NCBI GenBank assembly: GCA_046727435.1
Contig: JBKPCR010000421.1
Coordinates: forward strand, 1-8,181
Direction: 5' to 3'
Length of the DNA: 8,181 nucleotides
Source: CAVPRW01 sp046727435 [NCBI: bacterium]
GTDB lineage: Bacteria; Tectomicrobia; Entotheonellia; J063
Every line of letters begins with the position of its first letter. Position 1 is the first letter of the stretch. The notes below the pieces were generated by a model, which was given only the letters and a program-made list of their open reading frames with translations, had not been told where the DNA came from and ran no database searches. This document shows, piece after piece, positions 1 to 6,163 of this stretch. A program made the translations under genes and the position numbers.

Positions 1-186
1 TTTGAAAGCCCCGACCAGGAAGTTGCCCTCCGGCACAGCGCGTAATCGGACTCCCACGCTCTCGGGAGGCCATGGGAGCGCATCTTCCGGCGCGCGTCCA
101 AAGGCATAGGGCTCGCGTGTTAAGGCCTCGAGGCGGAGCCGCACAAATTCCTCGACATCGTGTTCAGTTAGGAGACGGATGTCCAT
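1..186 (-). CDS. GNAT-family N-acetyltransferase, N-terminal part (runs off left edge)
   Basis: The first 62 codons of a minus-strand gene are present; the rest lies beyond the left edge. The protein opens MDIRLLTEHDVEEFVRLR and continues with LEALTREPYAFG, then ends in the window with a strand-like GNFLVGAF. The opening pattern (a short beta strand, a 'T-x-x-D' turn, a helix with RLRLEAL, then EPYAFG) is the typical beginning of GNAT acetyltransferases, which transfer the acetyl group of acetyl-CoA to an amine. The acetyl-CoA-binding loop (R/Q-x-x-G-x-G/A) is not in the window, so the family call rests on the N-terminus and the substrate is unknown. The ATG at 186 is preceded by a GAGAGGA ribosome site at 195-201, 8 bases upstream. 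It lies 158 bases downstream of the zinc-ribbon gene on the same strand, so it could be read by read-through but is not tightly coupled. Confidence 0.75.
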   Translation of the reverse strand, partial: MDIRLLTEHDVEEFVRLRLEALTREPYAFGRAPEDALPWPPESVGVRLRAVPEGNFLVGAFK

Positions 187-310
187 TGCCCGGTTCCTCT
201 CAGCGTCCGTCCCTTTCTGCTGGTGAACTCGCACCGTTTTGATAGGATTGGGCGTGAAGTCGCAGCAGCGGTGGGGATGCCCGTGTTCGGATGTGTCAGA
301 CTGACCATAG

Positions 311-336
311 GTCGTCAGGCCCGTGATGCCTACGAC
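311..336 (-). terminator. Hairpin after the chaperone operon, possible terminator
   Basis: Just downstream of the last operon gene, the minus strand reads GTCGTAGGC, a 7-base loop, then GCCTGACGAC. This forms a 9-base-pair stem with one bulged G. No run of T follows, so it is not a classical intrinsic terminator. It could stabilise the 3' end of the operon transcript or act weakly as a terminator. A second, shorter dyad (GTCAG-A-CTGAC, 295-305) follows it. Confidence 0.3.
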
Positions 337-344
337 ATCAGTCT

Positions 345-653
345 TCACTCGTGTGGTCTAGGCGGCTGTTCCATAAGCTCATGCCCGTCGGCCATCTGGC
401 CAGCCGAGACGAGCGCGAGCGCTAGTAGGCGTTGACCGTGGCGGGTCGCGTGCAGCCGGCACGCCGCACGGGCCATGGCGAGCGCCTGGGCCGGACGATC
501 ACCGGCATAGAGCGCAGCCCGTGCGGCCTCACGCAGCTCCCAGGCTTTCGCCGCTACGCGCATGATCGCACTCAAATCGCTCCCACAGCGCGGGCATATG
601 GTCACGCCGCGCCACGGGGTCCGGCAGGTGGGACAGCGGAATACCTCACTCAT
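345..653 (-). CDS. Small zinc-ribbon protein with helical C-terminal part (unknown function)
   Basis: A 102-residue protein that opens with a zinc ribbon: Cys7-x-x-Cys10 and Cys20-x-x-Cys23 (CPTC ... CPRC), a four-cysteine site for one zinc ion. Residues 30-92 are predicted from composition to be alpha-helical (AKAWELREAARAALYAGD, then AMARAACRLHATRHG and LLALALVSAGQ). They look like one or two TPR-like helical hairpins, with the A-x-x-L-Y-x-G-D turn typical of such repeats. The start ATG overlaps the Hsp70 stop codon as ATGA, so it is the last gene of the chaperone operon and probably translated by coupling; its own upstream ribosome site (GAAGAAGG) abuts the start. I do not recognise a named family. 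Zinc ribbon plus helical repeat fits a protein-interaction or client adaptor for the Hsp70, but that is inference. It is unlikely to be spurious, given the clean CxxC pairs and the coupled position. Confidence 0.8.
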   Translation of the reverse strand: MSEVFRCPTCRTPWRGVTICPRCGSDLSAIMRVAAKAWELREAARAALYAGDRPAQALAMARAACRLHATRHGQRLLALALVSAGQMADGHELMEQPPRPHE

Positions 654-2437
654 CCTTCTTCCACATAGAACAATAGGTCGGCGAGATCTGTTGACGCGTC
701 ACGCAGCTGGTCCCAATCCTGCGCGTCCATCGCCGCTTCCAACTGTTCGTGCAACGCAATCGCCTCCTCACGATCCTCGGCGGTCATCTTGTTGAGCAGC
801 CGCCGACTGCGCTCCAGAAGCGCACGTGCCTCGGAGATCCGCACGCGGTGGTCACGTCCGCCTCCTGCGTCAGTGATCTCTGCGTCCACCGCCATATCGT
901 CCGCATCCACATCATCCTCATCCTCGACGCCAAATAGCTCAGCTGTGCGACGCCGTGCCTGGGCGATTTCGTCCTCGGACAGGGCCGTGGTGGCGCCTTC
1001 GATGGTGATATGCTTGGCCAGGCCCGTGCGCTTTTCGGTCGCGGTCACCCGCAGGATGCCGTCGAGGTCCAGGTCCATGCGACACAAGATCTCATTGCCC
1101 AGTGGCACCCGCGACAGCCCCTCGATCAGGAACTGGCCGACGAGGATGTTGTTGAGGGCATCGGGATCGTCCCCTTGATAGATCGACACCCGCCAGGCTT
1201 CCTGGTTGTCCACGATGGTGAAGTACGAGTCGGTGCGACTTACAGGCAAGGGGGTATTGCGAGCAATGATCGGATGGTAACAGTGCTCATAGGGTACGCC
1301 ATGCCGGAAGCCTAGATGCGATGGGCCAAAGGAGTATGGCGAGATATCGACCAGTACGCGATCCACATCATGGCCGGCCAGGCGGGCGGCCAGCACGCCG
1401 GCGCCCAGGGCGACGCACAGGTCAGGGTGGAGGTCCTGACGCGGCACAAGGCCGGTCTTCTCCTCCAGGAGCCTGGAGATGAGTGGCGTGCGCGTGGCGC
1501 CGCCGACCAGCAGGATTTCGTCCACTTGGTCTGGCCTCTTCTCAGCATCAGCCAGGGCCTGGTGCACGCTGTCTAGCGTGCCCTCGATCAGGTGGCGAAT
1601 GAGGTCCTCGTACTCCTCGCGCGACACCTCCAGGTCGAGGTGCACTGGCACGCCAGCGCGCTCGGCCAAGTGCTCTTCGCGAATCTGGGCATAGGGCTCG
1701 AAGCTGAGGCGCTTCTTCGCCTCCTCGACGGCGTGTAAGAGCCGGCTCATCGCCCGACGATCCGCCCGCAAGTCCGGGCCTCCCGAGGCCCTAAAGCGCT
1801 CGTGGACGAAGTCCAACAGGAGTTGATCAAAATCATCGCCACCCAGGTGGGTATTGCCATGGCTCGCGAGCACCTCAGTGATCTCGCCGTGCACCTGCAC
1901 TAATGAGACATCAAAGGTGCCGCCACCCAGGTCGTAGACCAGTACCGTCCGATCTTCCTGGCGGTCGGCCCCATACGCCAGCGCTGCGGCGGTCGGCTCA
2001 TTGAGGATGCGTACCACTTCGAGGCCAGCGATCTCCCCAGCATCGCGCGTGGCCTGGCGCTGCGCGTCCGAGAAATAGGCTGGTACGGTGATCACAGCCC
2101 GCGTCACCGGAGCCCCCAACGCAGCCTCGGCCCGAGTTTTGAGGGCACGTAGAATCAGGGCCGAGATCTCGGCTGGGGAGTAGGTCTGCTCTCCTAGCAC
2201 CACCCGTTGGTCCGAACCCATCAGGCGTTTGATCGACTTCACCGTGCGCTCTGGATAGAGAATGTACTGGTTGCGCGCTGGGGTACCGACGAGCAACTGC
2301 CCCTCAGGAGAGAGCCCAACATATGAGGGCATGATCTGCTCTCCATCGGCGGCCAGCACCTCGACTTTCCCGTCCACGAGCGCGGCGACTTCGGAGTTGG
2401 TCGTGCCCAGATCGATGCCTACAATGATGTCAGCCAT
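650..2437 (-). CDS. Hsp70 / DnaK-like chaperone with shortened, acidic lid
   Basis: A 595-residue ATP-dependent chaperone of the cytoplasm. The ATPase domain (about 1-357) has the phosphate-1 motif DLGTTNS (9-15), the catalytic-lysine position in SIKRLMG (Lys70), LNEPTAAALAYG (145-156), the phosphate-2 motif YDLGGGTFDVS (168-178), GNTHLGGDDFD (194-204) and the adenosine motif GGATRTP (312-318). The linker VDRVLVDI (358-365) leads into a beta-sandwich substrate domain (about 366-481) ending DLDLDGILRVTATEKRTG. ATPase residues look intact, so activity is expected. It lacks the roughly 24-residue insertion seen in proteobacterial DnaK after the first strands and resembles the short, Gram-positive-type arrangement there. 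After the beta domain there is one helix, an acidic stretch (504-520), then a short helical end (530-595). This is shorter than DnaK (about 610-640) and has no acidic DnaK-type tail after the lid. AGGAG at 2447-2451 serves the ATG at 2437, which overlaps the GrpE gene by 8 bases. It is probably a paralogue of housekeeping dnaK, so no symbol is given. Confidence 0.96.
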   Translation of the reverse strand: MADIIVGIDLGTTNSEVAALVDGKVEVLAADGEQIMPSYVGLSPEGQLLVGTPARNQYILYPERTVKSIKRLMGSDQRVVLGEQTYSPAEISALILRALKTRAEAALGAPVTRAVITVPAYFSDAQRQATRDAGEIAGLEVVRILNEPTAAALAYGADRQEDRTVLVYDLGGGTFDVSLVQVHGEITEVLASHGNTHLGGDDFDQLLLDFVHERFRASGGPDLRADRRAMSRLLHAVEEAKKRLSFEPYAQIREEHLAERAGVPVHLDLEVSREEYEDLIRHLIEGTLDSVHQALADAEKRPDQVDEILLVGGATRTPLISRLLEEKTGLVPRQDLHPDLCVALGAGVLAARLAGHDVDRVLVDISPYSFGPSHLGFRHGVPYEHCYHPIIARNTPLPVSRTDSYFTIVDNQEAWRVSIYQGDDPDALNNILVGQFLIEGLSRVPLGNEILCRMDLDLDGILRVTATEKRTGLAKHITIEGATTALSEDEIAQARRRTAELFGVEDEDDVDADDMAVDAEITDAGGGRDHRVRISEARALLERSRRLLNKMTAEDREEAIALHEQLEAAMDAQDWDQLRDASTDLADLLFYVEEG

Positions 2438-3137
2438 GGTCTTGCTCTCCTGTCGTGGCCGGCATGCCGCCGACGACCTTCACCTCGGCGACGCGCAACA
2501 CACGGCCGTTGCTGGTGTACCCTGGGCGGAAGACGTCGAGCACTGTCCCTGGCCCGACGTCTGGCGACTGCACCACTTCCACAGCTTGCATCACCGTGGG
2601 GTCGAACGGCCGACCCACACACGGGATCTCCCGCACATCAAGTCGCCGCAGCAGATCATCGAAGCGCTCCCGTGCCAGCAGGTTGCCCTCCACCAGGGCT
2701 TCCAGCACCGGGCGCTGACCGAAGTGTGCACGTATGCCCTGCAAGCTCTCAAGACGGCGCTGGGCCTCCGTTAAGCCACGCGTAAAGCGATCGCGGACGT
2801 CCAGCAACTCAGTGATCAATTCGAGACGGGCCTCGCGCCGGGCTTCTGCCAGCTTTCTCGCGATCACCTCAGGGCTGGTCGCGGTCTCGGTCAATTGGGT
2901 GAGGGCGGCGCTCAGCTCTGCGTGCAGACGGCTGGTGGCTCGGCCCTGGAGTTGGGTCGCGCGCGTCAGGGCGGTGAGTTGGTTGAACATGGAGAAGAGG
3001 TCGGGGGCCGGTTCCGAAGACCCCATGACCTCGGGCGCCAGTCCCGGTGGTGGATGCTCCGCCTCAGTCAGATCATCGAGCCATACGGCAACGGCTTCGA
3101 CCAGCTGGCGACGGCGTTCAGGGTCAAGAGTGCTCAC
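2430..3137 (-). CDS. GrpE-like nucleotide exchange factor
   Basis: A 235-residue protein whose C-terminal part (about 171-222) has the GrpE head signature: GRPFDPTVMQAVEV, then PGTVLDVFRPGYTSNGRVLR and AEVKVV. GrpE opens the Hsp70 nucleotide pocket to release ADP and so drives client release. Residues about 55-165 are long helical segments (LARKLAEARREARLELITELLD-like heptads around 90-135), matching the coiled-coil stalk and helical bundle of GrpE. The N-terminal 50 residues are extended and Pro/Glu-rich around 26-46. At the position usually occupied by His in 'FDP-x-x-H-x-A' there is Met183. The protein is longer than E. coli GrpE (197 residues) and weakly conserved outside the head, as expected for a dedicated partner. 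Translation starts at GTG (3137), whose GTGA overlaps the J-protein stop codon. It sits directly before the Hsp70 gene, which is its likely partner. Confidence 0.9.
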   Translation of the reverse strand: MSTLDPERRRQLVEAVAVWLDDLTEAEHPPPGLAPEVMGSSEPAPDLFSMFNQLTALTRATQLQGRATSRLHAELSAALTQLTETATSPEVIARKLAEARREARLELITELLDVRDRFTRGLTEAQRRLESLQGIRAHFGQRPVLEALVEGNLLARERFDDLLRRLDVREIPCVGRPFDPTVMQAVEVVQSPDVGPGTVLDVFRPGYTSNGRVLRVAEVKVVGGMPATTGEQDHG

Positions 3138-3424
3138 CGACGACCCTCCCGTAGGACGTTGAGCCAGGGGCCTGGCCCTACGTACCGTCGTTCCTTCGGC
3201 AAGGCGTCAAGGAGCTCCTCAAGATTCGCCAGCGGTGGCGGACCAAACAGCCGCAACGCTATGCGCCGCTCGTGGTCTTGTAACGTCTCATAGGCTTCGC
3301 GGATGCGACGGAAGCCTTCTGGGTCGCGATCAGGCGGGGATTTTCGTACCGCCGCCAGGTACGCGGCACGGACGGCCTCATCATCTGCCGTTTCTTCCAA
3401 ACCCAGGACCGTGAACGGGTTCAT
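3134..3424 (-). CDS. Minimal J-domain protein with PPD in place of HPD
   Basis: A 96-residue protein that is little more than a J domain. It opens MNPFTVLGLEETADDEAVRA (helix I and the start of helix II), continues AYLAAVRKS, then has Pro30-Pro31-Asp32 where J proteins carry His-Pro-Asp, followed by RDPEGFRRIREAYETL (helix III and the typical EAY-L end). The HPD tripeptide normally triggers Hsp70 ATP hydrolysis and its His is essential in classical DnaJ. Here only the Pro and Asp remain. Residues 60-96 add a short helical tail (LANLEELLDALP) and no Gly/Phe region, zinc domain or client-binding domain. Start ATG overlaps the preceding gene's stop as ATGA, and its own stop overlaps the GrpE start. 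It may still stimulate this particular Hsp70 through an adapted contact, or may instead dock Hsp70 without stimulation. The family assignment is firm; activity is not. Confidence 0.9.
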   Translation of the reverse strand: MNPFTVLGLEETADDEAVRAAYLAAVRKSPPDRDPEGFRRIREAYETLQDHERRIALRLFGPPPLANLEELLDALPKERRYVGPGPWLNVLREGRR

Positions 3425-5868
3425 AGCTGCCCTTCCATCCAGGTAAACAAGTCCTCGAACACACCCCGCATCGATGGCCGTCGTGATGGCTTGCGCTGAC
3501 GCCGCCGCCTGGGCTCTCCGGTGCGGGTGAAACGCGGCGTCGCTCGGCGCCGGCGTTCCGAGTTAATGGTGCGCTGGATTTCCTCCTGCGTCGCAGGTGA
3601 CTCAGACAGAGCCGGGCTGTCCCACATCCACGGGCTGAACCAGCTCCCTGCGGAGAATGTTTGCAGCGCGGCCGAGGCCTCGCGCACGGCATCCATGTCG
3701 CGGGCTCGTCCAGCTAGCTCACGCGCCGCACGCAGACAGTGTTGCGCCCGTTCCTGCGCTTCAATGCCCGTGGCGGCTTTGAGGGCCTGGCCACGCGCCA
3801 GTAGAAAGCGGTGCAGCAGCGAGCCATCCTGTGTGAGGCCATGGCTGGATGCGGCATAGGCGAGGGCTGGGTTGCCGATCCACAAGCCTCCCATACACAG
3901 GGCGAGGAGCTGTGACAGCGAGGCGGTCTTCAGGCCCTTCTCGGCCTGTGCCACCAATGCCTGTGGCACACTGAGCGGGCGGTTCAGCGCACGGAACAGG
4001 TCACAGCCCCGCGCCAGTCCCTCGATGGCCTCCGCTTGTGAAGGTTTCGCCACCGGTTTGGGTGGCTCGATCCCGAAGGACCTGGCGACCGCTTCTAGAA
4101 TAAGATCGTAGAGGGCTGGGTTCCCCATACTGGTTGCGAGCGTTTGCTCGAGTTGCTCGGCAGTCGAGGCGTCCGCCGCTTTCCGCGCCACCACCCAGCG
4201 CAACGCCAGCAGATAGGCCCAATGATCGCCCTCGGCGGCGCGCGGTTCCTGCTCCAAGCGAGCGAGGTCCGTCAAGGCCAGCGCCAGCTTGCCTTCCTTG
4301 ATCCGCCGCTCTCCTCCGGCCAGGAGCAAGCGAAAACGACTTTGTCGCACCTCCGGATGCACCCGGTTGATCGACTCGGCCTCGGCGAGGAGGTTGAGTG
4401 CCTTGCGTACGGCGCTACGACCCTCCGCTGCACGGATCAGGTAGAGCAGAGGCTCCAGGTCCTGGGGATGAGCGCGGCGCCATGCCTCCGCTGTGGCTTC
4501 GGCGCGCTTGGGTTGACGCTGATCATAATGCGCCACCAGGGCGCGGAACACCTGTGGGTCAGGGTCTGCCTGCCGAGCCCGCTCCAATAATCCGTCGCGA
4601 TCGAAACAGGCCGGCAGCTGGCCAGCGCGGACATGCCGTTGCAAGGCTTCCTCGGACTCGACATCGAGGACTTCCCACACCTCCTCCGGATCGCTCGGAA
4701 AGAGTGCGGCCATATGAAGCAATACGCGTGACAGCTCTGGCCCCTTGGCTGGGAGGACGCCTGCTGCAACAGCCGCGGTGACATATTCATCCCACAACAC
4801 GAGGGCATCGCTCCAATCCATGTGTTCAACGGTCAACGCCATCAGCCGCAGGAGGTCCAGATCCTGCCTGCCTCTGGAAATGACCCGCATCAAGGCCTGT
4901 GGAGGGAGGTTTTGGCGGTGCCAGTGGTGCAAGATGGTGGCAAGAAATGTCAATCTGAGCCCAGAGTGGGAAGACTCGAGTCGGGGTAGCAAGGCCTGCA
5001 CCGCCGCACGCGCCGCCCGTACATCCCTGGTGTTCAGAGCATGGGTCAGCTGGGTGAGATGCCCCTCGATCACGGTCCGACCGCCGCTCACTTTGTCGAG
5101 CAGGGTGGCCACAGCCACCGACCGCTCCTCCGCAGGCTTGGCTTCTCCGATGAGACGCCGTAGCACTGGTACCAGACGCCCTGGCCCTGAGTCCGGTGGG
5201 ATGCCATCCAGGTTGGCAGTGACGGACGCATCAGCGCCACGATAGAGCGCATCCAGGGCTCTGATCAAGAGCTTCCACGGCGCCAGCGGAGAGTGACGAG
5301 AGACCTCGTCCAACGCCGCGAGCGTCCCATCACGGAGGGGACCAGTCGTCACCGCGGTGAAGAGGTCGCGCACGGCGATGGCCGCGCGCTTGAGTGGATG
5401 ATCGGCGGGCAGGGCAGTGGAGTCGGCCAGCACTGCAGGGTCGTGCAGAGTCCGGGTGAGAATCGCCTCTAGCTCACGCCGCTGAGTGGGCGGAGCGGCA
5501 GATAGTTCAATCAGGAGCGGCTCGAAGTTCCCGCTGGCGACCTCACTCTGGCGTATGAATGGCGCCACTCGCCCCTGAGAGACGGGAAACCGTTCGCTGA
5601 CAAGCAACGCCAGTGCCCGGGCTTCCTGATGCATACCGCTCGCCATTAAGGCCTGGATACGTGCCTGGTAGGCTTCCACAGCCAGGGCCTCAGCCTCTGA
5701 ACCGGGTGCCTCCTTGAGGTACTGCTTGGCCGCTTCGACCGCTTCCCGTGTTTGGCCGCGGGCGAGCAGCGCCTCGATATGAGCCCGCCAATCTTCAGCC
5801 CCGAGGCCCTCTAGGGTCGAACGTGACCCTTTGACACGCTGGTGTCTATGCTTCTGGCGCTTGGGCAT
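3421..5868 (-). CDS. Large alpha-helical, TPR-like protein with basic tails; first gene of chaperone operon
   Basis: An 815-residue protein of unknown function. No signal peptide or membrane span is visible, so it is probably cytoplasmic. Residues 1-18 are strongly basic (PKRQKHRHQRVKGSR). Residues about 25-95 form helix pairs of TPR type (HIEALLARGQTREAVEAAKQ, then AYQARIQALMASGMHQEARA). Degenerate helical repeats seem to continue through about 740, for example around 455-540 (EATAEAWRRAHPQDLEPLLY, later RRIKEGKLALALTDLARL). Residues about 771-799 are an Arg-rich, probably disordered segment. The last 16 residues (MRGVFEDLFTWMEGQL) would make an amphipathic helix with aromatic and acidic faces, which looks like a docking peptide. 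The ATG at 5868 has GAGAGG 6 bases upstream. Its stop overlaps the J-protein start, so it is tied to the J/GrpE/Hsp70 set. I infer a scaffold or client-recruiting partner, or itself the client; basic tails might bind nucleic acid or acidic surfaces. Confidence 0.88.
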   Translation of the reverse strand: MPKRQKHRHQRVKGSRSTLEGLGAEDWRAHIEALLARGQTREAVEAAKQYLKEAPGSEAEALAVEAYQARIQALMASGMHQEARALALLVSERFPVSQGRVAPFIRQSEVASGNFEPLLIELSAAPPTQRRELEAILTRTLHDPAVLADSTALPADHPLKRAAIAVRDLFTAVTTGPLRDGTLAALDEVSRHSPLAPWKLLIRALDALYRGADASVTANLDGIPPDSGPGRLVPVLRRLIGEAKPAEERSVAVATLLDKVSGGRTVIEGHLTQLTHALNTRDVRAARAAVQALLPRLESSHSGLRLTFLATILHHWHRQNLPPQALMRVISRGRQDLDLLRLMALTVEHMDWSDALVLWDEYVTAAVAAGVLPAKGPELSRVLLHMAALFPSDPEEVWEVLDVESEEALQRHVRAGQLPACFDRDGLLERARQADPDPQVFRALVAHYDQRQPKRAEATAEAWRRAHPQDLEPLLYLIRAAEGRSAVRKALNLLAEAESINRVHPEVRQSRFRLLLAGGERRIKEGKLALALTDLARLEQEPRAAEGDHWAYLLALRWVVARKAADASTAEQLEQTLATSMGNPALYDLILEAVARSFGIEPPKPVAKPSQAEAIEGLARGCDLFRALNRPLSVPQALVAQAEKGLKTASLSQLLALCMGGLWIGNPALAYAASSHGLTQDGSLLHRFLLARGQALKAATGIEAQERAQHCLRAARELAGRARDMDAVREASAALQTFSAGSWFSPWMWDSPALSESPATQEEIQRTINSERRRRATPRFTRTGEPRRRRQRKPSRRPSMRGVFEDLFTWMEGQL

Positions 5869-6163
5869 ATCGCACCTCTCGCATCGACTGCCTGAAGTGT
5901 CGCGTCAACGGTTAACGATTCCCCAGCATGGAAAGCCACCACATGATCAGGGCCTTTGGGGATCACGCCAAACATACCATCGGACGATGCTTCTCGACGT
6001 GCGACAGTCTTGGTGTATCGATCCTATTTCACGCGAGGACTGACCCCGACCATAGCCCTACACCCATTGTAGGAGGGACTATCTCCCATTGCAATACCGC
6101 ACAGGCCTGCACTCTAGCAGACTATCGTTGTTAGTTCCCCGCCCTTCGGCAAGTATCTGGCGA
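5869..6163. other. Intergenic leader region of the chaperone operon
   Basis: This 295-base stretch separates the amidohydrolase stop from the chaperone operon start. It holds a probable operon promoter (6066-6094), about 190 bases of leader, and the GAGAGG ribosome site (5875-5880). No convincing open reading frame, RNA gene or CIRCE-type heat-shock operator is seen. A short dyad (TGATC ... GATCA, 5943-5964) lies in the leader. No U-rich terminator follows the amidohydrolase gene, so read-through from it into the operon is possible. Confidence 0.6.
6066..6094 (-). promoter_or_regulatory. Probable sigma70-type promoter of the chaperone operon
   Basis: On the minus strand TTGCAA (6094-6089) is followed, after exactly 17 bases, by TACAAT (6071-6066), a good match to the -35 and -10 consensus. 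Transcription would start near 6059, giving a leader of about 190 bases before the 815-residue gene. The 7-mer CAATGGG occurs twice here on the minus strand, 22 bases apart, once just after the -35 box and once overlapping the end of the -10 box. That spacing of two helical turns could mark a regulator site or be chance. Confidence 0.5.

Noticed and set aside
789-1178. Open frame on the plus strand opposite the Hsp70 gene
   Set aside because: Ser/Arg-rich low-complexity translation, antisense to a clear Hsp70 coding region; a shadow frame of GC-rich DNA.
2262-2774. 170-codon open frame on the plus strand
   Set aside because: Crosses the Hsp70/GrpE junction antisense to both, with no recognisable domain or ribosome site.
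4144-5245. Plus-strand open frames of 148 and 166 codons opposite the 815-residue gene
   Set aside because: Antisense to a long coherent coding frame; compositions typical of shadow frames.
6024-6068. Short open frame (ATG at 6068, minus strand) as an upstream leader peptide
   Set aside because: Its ATG overlaps the predicted -10 box, so it would not be in the transcript.
6104-6119. GCACTC-like half site considered as a CIRCE heat-shock operator
   Set aside because: Only a single GCACTC/GAGTGC half is present; no second half at the required 9-base spacing.
6137-6152. Short hairpin after the amidohydrolase gene considered as a terminator
   Set aside because: Only three firm base pairs plus wobbles around a GAAG loop and no following T run.
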